64,000 nucleotides of DNA from Bacteroidota bacterium (GTDB lineage: Bacteria; Bacteroidota; Bacteroidia; UKL13-3): assembly GCA_947507965.1 (NCBI GenBank), contig CANNQU010000003.1:31329-95328 (forward strand), read 5' to 3'. Positions 39,033 to 50,131 of the stretch are shown here, in pieces. The translations under genes and the position numbers were made by a program. Below the pieces are notes generated by a model, which saw nothing but the letters and a program-made list of their open reading frames with translations, was not told where the DNA came from and made no database searches. Positions within the stretch are counted from its first letter, which is position 1; each line of letters opens with the position of its first letter.

Positions 39033-40058
39033 ATGAATAGTAAAGTAGCAGTAGTAATTTTAAACTGGAATGGCCAAGTACTCTTGCAGCAGTTTTTGCC
39101 TTCCGTGGTAAAATTTAGTGGCAACGCGGTGGTTTATGTAGCCGATAATGCTTCAACAGATGATTCTGTGAAGTTGATAGAAGAACAATTTCCTACCGTA
39201 AAAATTATTCATAATACACGTAATGGAGGCTATGCAGGTGGCTATAATGAGGCGTTAAAAAGCATCGTTGCCGATTATTTTGTTTTGCTAAACAGTGATG
39301 TTGAGGTAACCGAAAATTGGATTACCCCAATCCAGCAATTAATGGATTCGGATCATCATATCGCCGCTTGTCAGCCTAAGTTGTTAAACTATTATGATAA
39401 GTCAAAATTTGAGTATGCAGGCGCTTCTGGTGGGCATATCGATCGATACGGTTACCCCTTTTGCCGAGGTCGAATTTTTGATGAATGCGAAACGGATAAT
39501 GGACAATACAACGACACCCGCACGTGTTTTTGGGCCACCGGAGCTTGCCTCTTTGTACGAGCCGAGACGTTTCGCACCGTAGGGCAACTCGATGAGGACT
39601 TTTTTGCTCATATGGAAGAGATTGATTTATGCTGGCGAATGCAACAGTTTGGGTATAAAATTATGGTTTGCCCACAGTCGGTGGTGTATCATGTAGGTGG
39701 GGGTACTCTTTCGCAACAAAATGCAAAAAAGACCTATCTGAATTTTCGAAACGGGTTAGGCTTACTTTTAAAAAATTTACCCATCCAAATGCTCTGGTAT
39801 AAATTGCCATTGCGTATATTTTTAGATCAGGTGGCTGCCATCAAATTTTTATTTGATGGGAAAAAGGAGGATTTTTTTGCTATTGGAAGAGCCCATCGTA
39901 ATTTTATTTTTAATTTTAATCGATGGAGGAAAAAAAGATATAGCCATCAGCGTAAAAATTTATTGCCAGAGGTTTATGATGGCAGTATTGTATGGCGGTA
40001 TTTCGTTTGTAAAGACCGATCTTTTTCGAGCCTGGAAAAACGTAAATTTACCCAATGA
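39033..40058 (+). CDS. Glycosyltransferase family 2
   Basis: VAVVILNWNGQVLLQQFLPSVV, YVADNASTDDSV, FVLLNSDVEVTENWI, GACLFVRAETF, HMEEIDLCWRMQ. Confidence 0.9.
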   Translation: MNSKVAVVILNWNGQVLLQQFLPSVVKFSGNAVVYVADNASTDDSVKLIEEQFPTVKIIHNTRNGGYAGGYNEALKSIVADYFVLLNSDVEVTENWITPIQQLMDSDHHIAACQPKLLNYYDKSKFEYAGASGGHIDRYGYPFCRGRIFDECETDNGQYNDTRTCFWATGACLFVRAETFRTVGQLDEDFFAHMEEIDLCWRMQQFGYKIMVCPQSVVYHVGGGTLSQQNAKKTYLNFRNGLGLLLKNLPIQMLWYKLPLRIFLDQVAAIKFLFDGKKEDFFAIGRAHRNFIFNFNRWRKKRYSHQRKNLLPEVYDGSIVWRYFVCKDRSFSSLEKRKFTQ

Positions 40059-40071
40059 AACACCTATTCTA

Positions 40072-40818
40072 ATGCGTTACTTGTTAAAACTAACTTACGA
40101 TGGAACCGCGTATCGTGGCTGGCAAATACAACCCAATGCGCCCACCGTTCAAGGTGTTTTAAATGACGTTCTTGCATTGATATTAGGAGCACCGATAGAA
40201 ACCACAGGGTGCGGAAGGACGGATGCCGGTGTTCATGCCAGTGTGTTCTATGCACACTTTGATGCCGAAGACGTAATATCCGAGAAGTTTATACCCCGAG
40301 CTAATTTTTTATTGCCAATGGATATTCGAGTACATGAAGTTTATGCGGTGAGCAGTAATTTCAATGCACGTTTCGATGCCATGAGCAGGAGTTATGAGTA
40401 TGTTGTTAACTTCAGTCAAAATCCATTTATTGCTAAATATGCTTTATTTTTGAGTAAAAAGCCTGATTTTGCTGTGATGAATAAGGCGGCACAAAAACTT
40501 ATGGAATATGATTCTTTTGCAAGTTTTAGCAAGACCGGTACCGACCATAAAACCATGTTCTGTAAAATAACCAAAGCCGAGTGGCGTGAATATGAGCACG
40601 ATATCTGGAAGTTTCACATCACCTCCGACCGGTTTTTACGGGGGATGGTTCGAGCCATCGTTGGCACCCTGTTGGATTTAGGATGGGATAAAATAAAGGA
40701 ACACGATGTTGTGAAAATCATTGAAAGTAACGACCGCTCGAAGGCAGGAGAGTCGGTGGCAGCCCACGGATTATTTCTGAGTGATGTGACCTATCATAAA
40801 ATAATTAATCAACGGTAA
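40072..40818 (+). CDS. truA: tRNA pseudouridine(38-40) synthase TruA
   Basis: MRYLLKLTYDGTAYRGWQIQPNAPTVQGVL, TGCGRTDAGVHA, FLRGMVRAIVGTLLDLG. Internal ATG chosen over the longer ORF. Confidence 0.95.
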   Translation: MRYLLKLTYDGTAYRGWQIQPNAPTVQGVLNDVLALILGAPIETTGCGRTDAGVHASVFYAHFDAEDVISEKFIPRANFLLPMDIRVHEVYAVSSNFNARFDAMSRSYEYVVNFSQNPFIAKYALFLSKKPDFAVMNKAAQKLMEYDSFASFSKTGTDHKTMFCKITKAEWREYEHDIWKFHITSDRFLRGMVRAIVGTLLDLGWDKIKEHDVVKIIESNDRSKAGESVAAHGLFLSDVTYHKIINQR

Positions 40819-40820
40819 AT

Positions 40821-41066
40821 ATGAAGTTCCCAAACTGGTTTCGAAAGTCAAAGGGTGGATATTTTTATATCCCCATACATTGGGCCGGATGGCTGTGTTA
40901 TCTCATCAGCTTTGCCGACGTGGTAGCCGCCTTCTATCAGCTAAGCGACCGAACGATGGATAGTACCGAGCAACTAAAAGCGGTGTTTCCTGTTGTCATT
41001 CTCAATTTTGTTGCTCTCGCTGTCGTTATTTTTTTTACAAGTGAAAAGCAAAAAGAGGGAAACTAA
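40821..41066 (+). CDS. Small membrane protein of unknown function
   Basis: 81 aa with two hydrophobic segments (HWAGWLCYLISFADVVAAF, VVILNFVALAVVIFF); starts 2 nt after truA. Confidence 0.6.
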   Translation: MKFPNWFRKSKGGYFYIPIHWAGWLCYLISFADVVAAFYQLSDRTMDSTEQLKAVFPVVILNFVALAVVIFFTSEKQKEGN

Positions 41067-41070
41067 TTTG

Positions 41071-41078
41071 TAAATTTG
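41071..41078 (+). promoter_or_regulatory. TAAATTTG -7 element upstream of DUF1573 gene
   Basis: TAAATTTG matches TAnnTTTG, 25 nt before the ATG at 41103. Confidence 0.45.
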
Positions 41079-41102
41079 CAAATCTTTAATTTTCGTAGTA
41101 CC

Positions 41103-41564
41103 ATGAAATATTTCATCTTGATTATTGCCGCTTTTACCTTGCTTTTCTTTTCTCAGTGTGATAATATATTTAAGAATAAGAAAATGAATACGGGTACGAT
41201 GAATAATAATGCTACCCCTAATGGCGACCAGAACGGACCGATGCCAGAGATAAAATTCGATGATGAAAATCACGATATAGGCACCATGGAACAAGGGGAA
41301 AAGATTGATTTTTCTTTTAAGTTTACCAATACAGGCAAAGCCGACCTCATCATTAATAATTGCAGTGCATCATGTGGTTGTACTATACCCAACTGGCCCC
41401 GACAACCTATTCGTCCTGGCGAATCGGCCTATATTGATGTGCAATTTGATAGCGAAGGCAAGCTAAACGAGATTACCAAGGATGTAACCATTTCTACCAA
41501 TTGTAATCCGGCAGTGCGCAAGGTAATGTTTCATGGCCTTGTCAAAGTCCCTACCCAACACTAA
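41103..41564 (+). CDS. DUF1573 domain-containing lipoprotein
   Basis: FFSQC lipobox; IKFDDENHDIGTMEQGEKIDFSFKFTNTGKADLIINNCSASCGCTIPNWPRQPIRPGE. Confidence 0.88.
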   Translation: MKYFILIIAAFTLLFFSQCDNIFKNKKMNTGTMNNNATPNGDQNGPMPEIKFDDENHDIGTMEQGEKIDFSFKFTNTGKADLIINNCSASCGCTIPNWPRQPIRPGESAYIDVQFDSEGKLNEITKDVTISTNCNPAVRKVMFHGLVKVPTQH

Positions 41565-41600
41565 TTTTCATTTATTTTTTTTCATTTAATTTTTTCATTT

Positions 41601-41909
41601 ATGTTTCAAATAATTTTAGAATCACCGGCCACACCCATCGATTGGACTCCTGCACTTTTAATCGGGGTGGTGGTAGTTATGTATTTTTTTATGATTCGTC
41701 CGCAAAGCAAAAAGCAAAAGGAGCAACGCAAATTTCAGGAAGACATTCAAAAAGGCGATCGAATTGTAACGATCAGTGGCATTCACGGAAAAATCACGGA
41801 GTTAGACGAAAAAACGATTGTTATTGAAATGGAAGCGGGCAAGATGAAAATAGAGCGGGTGGCTGTTTCATCAGAGAATACGATGGCAACCTATCCTAAA
41901 AACAAATAA
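41601..41909 (+). CDS. yajC: Preprotein translocase subunit YajC
   Basis: YFFMIRPQSKKQKEQRKFQEDIQKGDRIVTISGIHGKI. Confidence 0.94.
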   Translation: MFQIILESPATPIDWTPALLIGVVVVMYFFMIRPQSKKQKEQRKFQEDIQKGDRIVTISGIHGKITELDEKTIVIEMEAGKMKIERVAVSSENTMATYPKNK

Positions 41910-41931
41910 ATGGTTTGCACCTCTCCAGGTT

Positions 41932-41940
41932 GGGGGGGGG
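41932..41940 (+). repeat. Mononucleotide G9 tract upstream of coaE
   Basis: GGGGGGGGG read directly at 41932-41940; ATG of coaE at 41948. Confidence 0.85.
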
Positions 41941-41947
41941 AGTATCT

Positions 41948-42556
41948 ATGTTACGCATTGGTATCACCGGAGGAATCGGAAGCGGTAAAAGTATCGTATG
42001 TAACTATTTTGAAAAGTTACAGGTTCCTTTGTATCATGCCGATGATGAAGCGACTCGGCTGATCGACCATAATTTAAAGATCAGAAAAAAAATAATTTCC
42101 TTTTTTGGTGAGGATGCGTATGCGAAAAAGGGGTTAAATAAGGCGGTCATTCGACAACGTGTATTTAATGACCAAAAGGCACTTACGGTATTAAATGCGA
42201 TTACACACCCTCCTCTAATGAAACACTTTAATGACTGGTGTGCCGCCCAAAAAAAACAGAAGCACCCTTTTATCATTAAGGAAGCAGCCTTGGTTTTTGA
42301 AAGCAATAGTTATCAAATGTTAGATTTTGTTGTTTGTGTCGTGGCTCCTCTTGAAACACGCATTTCAAGGGTTATGCAGCGTGATGGTAAAACAAGGGTA
42401 GAGGTAGAGCGCATTATTAATAAGCAATGGAGTGATGAAGAAAAAATAAAGCGTTCCGACTTTGTAATACAGAATCCTGATGATGAATTATTGTTACCAC
42501 AAATTCTTATCTTGCATGACCTCATCCTAAAAAAATCGGCGTTGTATGGAAAATAA
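41948..42556 (+). CDS. coaE: Dephospho-CoA kinase
   Basis: MLRIGITGGIGSGKSIVCNYFEKLQVPLYHADDEA; INKQWSDEEKIKRSDFVIQN. Confidence 0.94.
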   Translation: MLRIGITGGIGSGKSIVCNYFEKLQVPLYHADDEATRLIDHNLKIRKKIISFFGEDAYAKKGLNKAVIRQRVFNDQKALTVLNAITHPPLMKHFNDWCAAQKKQKHPFIIKEAALVFESNSYQMLDFVVCVVAPLETRISRVMQRDGKTRVEVERIINKQWSDEEKIKRSDFVIQNPDDELLLPQILILHDLILKKSALYGK

Positions 42557-43424
42557 AAAATCATTTTGGAAACGGCTCTTTCGGGATGTGCGTTCTCGAT
42601 ATCGTATCGTCGTCATGAACGATACAACGTTTGAGGAAAAAGCCTCTTTTTCTCTGACTCGCTTAAATGTTTTTATCGCATTAAGTTCTCTCACGGTAAT
42701 TTTAATTTTTTCAGGAGTGTCACTTATCGTCTTCACTCCTATAAAGGAATACCTACCAGGATGTAATGACGTAACGGTTAAAAATAAGTTGCAAACGCAA
42801 ATGTTCCGAATCGACTCTTTGGAAAATGAGCTACGAATGAGAGATGATTTATTAAACTCCATTAGAAGGGTTTTCTCAGACAGTATTGATGACAGTAACC
42901 CTCTTCCACCAAAGCCTTCGAACCCGAGTGGCGACCATAATAATCTTCCTGCTTCGACGAATGAAATGGCCCTACGTGATATGGTAGAGAAAGGTGATAA
43001 ATATACGCTTTCTCAAAATTCAGCTCCGTATATTATCGGACAACAATATACAGCCGGCTATCTCTATATGCCACCGGTAAAGGGAACCATTACACAGAAA
43101 TTTGAACAAAAGGAAGGGCATTATGCCATCGATATTGTAACCAAGCCGAATGAAACCGTACGAGCTACACTCGACGGAACGGTTATTTTTGCATCATGGA
43201 ATCCGGCCACAGGAAATGTGATGGTATTACAGCATAGTAATAATGCCGTCTCTGTTTACAAGCATAATGCGGTAATTTTTAAGAAGGAAGGCGATTTCGT
43301 GAAAGCGGGTGACGCCATTGCTATCGTTGGAAATTCCGGTGAACTCTCGACCGGGCCACATCTCCATTTCGAACTTTGGGAAGACGGATTGGCCATAAAT
43401 CCTGAAAATTTTATGGTGTTTTAG
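42546..43424 (+). CDS. M23 family peptidase (membrane-anchored)
   Basis: N-terminal TM plus ENELRMRDDLL coiled-coil; GHYAIDIVTKPNETVRATLDGTV, GNSGELSTGPHLHFELWEDG. Confidence 0.9.
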   Translation: MENKKSFWKRLFRDVRSRYRIVVMNDTTFEEKASFSLTRLNVFIALSSLTVILIFSGVSLIVFTPIKEYLPGCNDVTVKNKLQTQMFRIDSLENELRMRDDLLNSIRRVFSDSIDDSNPLPPKPSNPSGDHNNLPASTNEMALRDMVEKGDKYTLSQNSAPYIIGQQYTAGYLYMPPVKGTITQKFEQKEGHYAIDIVTKPNETVRATLDGTVIFASWNPATGNVMVLQHSNNAVSVYKHNAVIFKKEGDFVKAGDAIAIVGNSGELSTGPHLHFELWEDGLAINPENFMVF

Positions 43425-43433
43425 GATGAAAGA

Positions 43434-44387
43434 TCATTCGAAGCCGATGCGTTCAGAAATATTATAGGCGTTTCTGTCGCCACCGGTGCGGGAGATGAGT
43501 TCGCCTAAAAAGCCCGCTATAAAAAGAATGACGCCAATAATTAACATCGTTAAAGCAATATAGAAAGAAGGCTTTTCAACCAATGTGCGCGAGTGCTCGG
43601 TGTACATAAACACCTTTTCATAAATCAACCAGAAAGTACTAAAAGAGCCAACAAAGAAAGAGAGGGTGCCCATCACGCCAAAAAAATGCATCGGGCGTTT
43701 GCCAAATTTTCCCATAAAAAATATGGTTAGTAAATCGAGAAAGCCATTCACAAATCGCTCAATACCAAATTTTGTGGTTCCATATTTACGCGCTTTATGC
43801 TCTACGATCTGCTCTCCAATACGAGTAAATCCGGCCCATTTGGCGATCACGGGTATGTAACGGTGCATCTCACCGTAAACCTCAATGTTTTTTACGACCT
43901 CCCGCCGATAGGCTTTTAAACCACAGTTGAAGTCGTGAAGCTTAATACCACTCATGCTTTGTGCGGCTCTATTAAAAAGTTTTGAGGGTATATTTTTCGT
44001 CAAGGTATTATCGTAGCGTTTCTTTTTCCAACCGCTAATCAAATCATAGCTTTCTTCTGTAATGGTTTTATAAAGTTTCGGAATCTCCTCCGGGCTATCT
44101 TGTAAATCGGCGTCCATGGTAATAATAACATCGCCCTGAGCAGCAGCAAAGCCAATGTTTAATGCCGCCGACTTTCCATAATTTCTTCTAAATTTTATTC
44201 CTTTTACATTCGGGTCCTTTTCCCCGAGTTTGGTAATCGTGTCCCAGCTTGTGTCGGTGCTGCCGTCATCAATGAAAATGATTTCGTAAGTGAGCTTATT
44301 CAGCGTGAATACACGAAGCAGCCAGTCGTGTAACTCCGGCAACGATTCGCTTTCGTTTAATAATGGAATGACGATGGATAGATTCAA
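43434..44387 (-). CDS. Glycosyltransferase family 2 with C-terminal TM segments (DPM1/GtrB-like)
   Basis: LSIVIPLLNESESLPELHDWL, IFIDDGSTDTSW, ITMDADLQDSPEEIPKL, two TM helices at C-terminus. Confidence 0.92.
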   Translation of the reverse strand: MNLSIVIPLLNESESLPELHDWLLRVFTLNKLTYEIIFIDDGSTDTSWDTITKLGEKDPNVKGIKFRRNYGKSAALNIGFAAAQGDVIITMDADLQDSPEEIPKLYKTITEESYDLISGWKKKRYDNTLTKNIPSKLFNRAAQSMSGIKLHDFNCGLKAYRREVVKNIEVYGEMHRYIPVIAKWAGFTRIGEQIVEHKARKYGTTKFGIERFVNGFLDLLTIFFMGKFGKRPMHFFGVMGTLSFFVGSFSTFWLIYEKVFMYTEHSRTLVEKPSFYIALTMLIIGVILFIAGFLGELISRTGGDRNAYNISERIGFE

Positions 44388-44400
44388 AGGGAGCTGTAAT

Positions 44401-44961
44401 TTAAATGAATGAATTGGGGTCTTTCTTTTTCATAAAAAGAGGAACCAATAAGGCCAAAGGTAGAATAGCAAAAACCGATTTCATGAATTGATTGCCACCA
44501 AACTTAATCGGGCTCATTGTTTTTAAGTTTTCAATTCCCTCCTCAATTCCCAAATCAATTTGATCTTGTTTATCCTCAGGTACGAATTGTTTCATTTTCT
44601 CAATACCAAGATTTATCTGCTCGATAGAGGCATCAATAAACGTTTGGCGATCGAGTGTAACAATGATCGTGTAGTAGGCCATATAAATAAGGGCGCCGAA
44701 TATCCCCGTTAAAAAGGCAATCTTGAATCCTTCTGTCCACGAAATAAATCCGCCCTGTTCCTTGTCTCTGAAGTTTTGAATGACAAGAATAAAAAAAGCA
44801 ACGAGTAACAGGATATAAATTAGCGTGGTAATGCCTGTAATAGGCTTCCCCATAAGGTAAAAAATAAGGTGAGAGACGATTTCCGTAAGTCCTAGAATGA
44901 GCCCCCATTTTAAGGCGCTTTTTACCGGAGATAATGGAATGATTTCTGAGTTCTGCATGGA
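44401..44961 (-). CDS. DUF4199 domain-containing membrane protein
   Basis: ALKWGLILGLTEIVSHLIFYL, GFISWTEGFKIAFLTGIFGALIYMAYYTIIV. Confidence 0.75.
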   Translation of the reverse strand, partial: SMQNSEIIPLSPVKSALKWGLILGLTEIVSHLIFYLMGKPITGITTLIYILLLVAFFILVIQNFRDKEQGGFISWTEGFKIAFLTGIFGALIYMAYYTIIVTLDRQTFIDASIEQINLGIEKMKQFVPEDKQDQIDLGIEEGIENLKTMSPIKFGGNQFMKSVFAILPLALLVPLFMKKKDPNSFI

Positions 44962-44981
44962 GTTAGGTCTTAAAAAGGGCA

Positions 44982-45614
44982 CTAATTTATGGTTGTAAAT
45001 CCGTTTAGAGCGGCATACGCTGCCAGTTGATAATGGGTGAAATGTTGCAGTCCTATTTTGGTTTTATTTTCAACGCCGTAAAAATACAACATCAAAGGCA
45101 GAAACAACTCATTCATATCAGAGTCTGGCGACAATGTTTTTGATATTTCAACAATATTCTCTTCGTCGGTTTCAATGGCTTCCTGATGCTTGATAATATC
45201 TTCATAAATTCGGTGTTCGTCTTGGAATTCATCCTCATGCACCAATAAAAAATCTTCAAGAAAGGTAGATAGGTTGGCCGTCATGTCATCGTCTTTACAC
45301 TCTTGTAAAAACAAAAACAAATTCAATAATTCACTCCCTCTATCAAGTGTACTGTCTTCAATACTTTGCCATTCTTCACTGTCAAAAAAGGCTTCTCTGT
45401 CAGGGCTTTGCACAATGGCATTCATTATGAGTAAGTCAACCAGTATTTCGTTGATTGATTTAATTTTATAATGTTCCACGGTGTCATCCAGTTTTTTTAA
45501 TTTTTCAAAAAAAGGATTTTCAGTAGAAAAAATGTTCATCACTTCTGCACGAACATTGAGTTGGCGTTCACCGGCAAATATGCTTTCTAATGCGTTTCTT
45601 ATGGGCTTGTTCAT
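44982..45614 (-). CDS. Conserved acidic cytoplasmic protein of unknown function
   Basis: 210-aa ORF with normal composition adjacent to the DUF4199 gene; no domain recognised. Confidence 0.6.
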   Translation of the reverse strand: MNKPIRNALESIFAGERQLNVRAEVMNIFSTENPFFEKLKKLDDTVEHYKIKSINEILVDLLIMNAIVQSPDREAFFDSEEWQSIEDSTLDRGSELLNLFLFLQECKDDDMTANLSTFLEDFLLVHEDEFQDEHRIYEDIIKHQEAIETDEENIVEISKTLSPDSDMNELFLPLMLYFYGVENKTKIGLQHFTHYQLAAYAALNGFTTIN

Positions 45615-45799
45615 GTATTTAATTCAATAAAATCAATTTATAGTGCCGATTCGGAGTTGTTTTTGTACCACGATTAAAACACGCTTGGTTCTCTATTTTC
45701 AGGGGCAAACGTAATAAATCATTTTAATTAAACAACATCAAACTTTGGGTATCTTTAAAAAAGTCGAAAAAAGTCATATCTTTCCAAAAAATCTTTACT

Positions 45800-47077
45800 A
45801 TGCGCCGGTTTTTATTCATTGTCAATGCTCTTTTTGTTTCCTTGGTTCATGCTCAAAATCCGGCACCAGCAAAGGCACAAACAACTCCGGTAGTGATTTA
45901 CAATGCCACCATTCATACGGCTGTTGGGGTGATTGAAAAAGGGACCTTAGTTTTCGAGAAGGGTAAAATTACCTATGTCGGAACAGAATTAAAAACCATA
46001 GTAAATGCGAAACGAATTGATGCTACCGGAAAGCAAGTATATCCAGGCTTTATTGCTCCTAATAATTATTTAGGACTAAACGAAATTGAACTCGTACGCG
46101 CCACCTTAGATTATACGGAAGTAGGTGATGTCAATCCTAATGTTCGCAGCCTAATTGCCTATAACACCGATTCTAAAATTATTCCTACCATTCGTGTCAA
46201 TGGCGTTCTGTTATCGCAATGCACCCCGCAAGGAGGTGTGGTGAGTGGTAGCAGCAGTGTCGTTCAGCTCGATGCCTGGAACTGGGAAGATGCTGCGTAT
46301 AAAACAGATGAAGGAATACATGTGAACTTTCCCGAATTTGCACCTCATGGCACCCATGCCGATGAAATACGACGAAGTGAAGAATCCTATAAAACGCAGT
46401 TTGGGCTTATTGAGAAATTAATGCAGGATGCCTACGCCTACTCAAAGGAAAAAACCAACATTGCCTTCAATGCAAAACTTGAAAGCATGAAAGGGGTATT
46501 TAATAAAACGAAAACAATATATGTTCATGTTGATTATGTGAAAGGGATCATTCATGCCATAAATTTTTTCAAGAAATATCCGGTTAATATCGTTTTAGTT
46601 GGTGCCGCCGATTGCTATCAAACGATACCTTTATTGCAAGAAAACGGTATTGCTGTTATCTTAAATAACACCCATAGGTTGCCTTCACGCAGTCAGGAGG
46701 CGGTGGATATGCCGTATAAAACGGCGGCCATACTTTATGCTGCCGGTATTAAATATTGCTTGGCAACCACCGGTGGCTGGCAAATAAGGAACCTCCCTTT
46801 TATGGCCGGAACAACGGTAGCCTATGGAGTTAATAAAGAATCGGCCCTGCAAAGCATTACTAAAAATACGGCGGAAATATTAGGAATCGATAAAACTACC
46901 GGCACCTTAGAAGTAGGAAAGGATGCTACCTTGTTTATTTCTAATGGCGACGCCTTGGATATGAATGGAAATATATTGACGCATGCATTCATTCAAGGAC
47001 GAGAAATAAATCTGGATAATTCGCAGAAGCAACTGAATAAAAAATATGCCGAAAAATACGGAGTGAAAGAAGAATAG
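45800..47077 (+). CDS. Amidohydrolase-family protein lacking canonical metal-binding HxH
   Basis: Signal peptide; ATGKQVYPGFIAPNNYLGLNEIE in place of PGxIDxHxH; KNTAEILGIDKTTGTLEVGKDATLFISNGDAL. Confidence 0.82.
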   Translation: MRRFLFIVNALFVSLVHAQNPAPAKAQTTPVVIYNATIHTAVGVIEKGTLVFEKGKITYVGTELKTIVNAKRIDATGKQVYPGFIAPNNYLGLNEIELVRATLDYTEVGDVNPNVRSLIAYNTDSKIIPTIRVNGVLLSQCTPQGGVVSGSSSVVQLDAWNWEDAAYKTDEGIHVNFPEFAPHGTHADEIRRSEESYKTQFGLIEKLMQDAYAYSKEKTNIAFNAKLESMKGVFNKTKTIYVHVDYVKGIIHAINFFKKYPVNIVLVGAADCYQTIPLLQENGIAVILNNTHRLPSRSQEAVDMPYKTAAILYAAGIKYCLATTGGWQIRNLPFMAGTTVAYGVNKESALQSITKNTAEILGIDKTTGTLEVGKDATLFISNGDALDMNGNILTHAFIQGREINLDNSQKQLNKKYAEKYGVKEE

Positions 47078-47109
47078 AATTAATGGCTGAAATTTTAATT
47101 GAAGGGAGT

Positions 47110-48198
47110 TTAAGAATCTTTAATCATACTTTTTTCTGCACTTCGCATTCGGTCAATCTTTCCAGAGGAAGTGTATTGTAACCTGCTTGTATAGTAAAAG
47201 TATTTCGGCATTTCGTGCTTCTCTAAATGAGTGCTCAACTCATTTTTTAGTGCCTCCAACCGTAGACGCTCCATTGGTGTGGTTTCTAAGATGACAATTA
47301 AAGCCTCTCCCAGCCTTTCATCGGGCTGTTTATAGACACAGAAATTAAAGAAGTTTATTTTGAGTGCAGTAAAAGATTTATCCAAAGAAGATTCGATTTT
47401 TTCCATTGATATTTTATAGCCCCCGCTATTGATAACATGGTCGCGCCGGCCTAGGAGTTGGAATGAACCATCGTCCAATAGTTGAATTAAATCATGGGTA
47501 ACCAGATGGTGGTGAAAAGGAGTCGAAATTACGGCACAATGATTTTCGTTTAATCGTATATTTATCTCTGGCAAAGGGTAAAAAGAATCTTGCCTTTGTT
47601 TACCATTAATGCGTTGCAATGCTATATGGGAAGCCGTTTCAGTCATCCCATAGGTAGCGTAAACTTGCGTTTTCAAGGGTTGTAATGCATTGGTCATCGA
47701 GGCGTTCAAGGCCGCTCCTCCAACGATTAATACGTCAATGGCATTTAGTAATTCAATCTTATTCTCGGCATACAGACGATGGATTTGCAATGGAACCATC
47801 GCCGCAAAATTAAATGGTAACGATAGAACACCTTCGAATGGGTTTGCGCTGGGCTCTATAACTTCAATACTCATTTGCAAATGCAACGCCCGAGCTAACA
47901 TCATTTTCCCTCCGGCCTTTTTCACATCGATACAATGTAAGCAGTGCATGCCATTTTTTAATGGTAATGCCTTTGCTGTATTTGCAATACTCCAAAGCAT
48001 CAAGGCTCTTGTCCAAGAAATGGTTTTGGGATTTCCGGTACTTCCTGAAGTTGTTATTTCATACGTATTTTGATGAGCTAACCAGGCCATGCAGAACGAT
48101 AATATTTCTTTCGAATAGGGGCTCCATCGATTTTCATTGAACCGCTCCTGAATATCATTAAAGAATATTTTTTCTTGCTCGAGTAGTATAAAACTCAT
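47110..48198 (-). CDS. menE: AMP-binding acyl-CoA synthetase, o-succinylbenzoate-CoA ligase-like
   Basis: TSGSTGNPKTISWTRALML, VYATYGMTETASHIALQ, LGRRDHVINSGGYKISMEKIE. Confidence 0.8.
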   Translation of the reverse strand: MSFILLEQEKIFFNDIQERFNENRWSPYSKEILSFCMAWLAHQNTYEITTSGSTGNPKTISWTRALMLWSIANTAKALPLKNGMHCLHCIDVKKAGGKMMLARALHLQMSIEVIEPSANPFEGVLSLPFNFAAMVPLQIHRLYAENKIELLNAIDVLIVGGAALNASMTNALQPLKTQVYATYGMTETASHIALQRINGKQRQDSFYPLPEINIRLNENHCAVISTPFHHHLVTHDLIQLLDDGSFQLLGRRDHVINSGGYKISMEKIESSLDKSFTALKINFFNFCVYKQPDERLGEALIVILETTPMERLRLEALKNELSTHLEKHEMPKYFYYTSRLQYTSSGKIDRMRSAEKSMIKDS

Positions 48199-48391
48199 TG
48201 GGCTATAGGTTGAATGGATTTAATCATGGATGTTTATCATGCTGACCGAGGTGCACAAAAAAAGTGGACGCTTGGATAACGCTCAAAAGTAATACCTAAC
48301 ATCGGATAATTAAAAAATATGCAAATCATTTGATAGCCATTTGATTTTCTTGCCACGGAATGCTTGAAATGAGCCATTTTAAATTTTCTAA

Positions 48392-50062
<1,671 letters not shown>

Positions 50063-50118
50063 TCTCGGTTTCGCCGTGTTGGTTTTGCAATGTGTGTTAT
50101 ACCATAGTACATAAATTG

Positions 50119-50126
50119 TATTTTTG
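50119..50126 (+). promoter_or_regulatory. TATTTTTG -7 element directly upstream of ORF 50132
   Basis: TATTTTTG matches TAnnTTTG, 5 nt before the ATG. Confidence 0.4.
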
Positions 50127-50131
50127 CTTTT

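Noticed and set aside
39853-40071. 73-codon N-terminal extension of the truA ORF
   Set aside because: It lies in an alternative frame of the upstream GT2 gene; the conserved TruA N-terminus begins at the ATG at 40072.
47690-48073. 127-aa plus-strand ORF antisense to menE
   Set aside because: Fully antisense to a well-supported CDS; composition does not look like a real protein.
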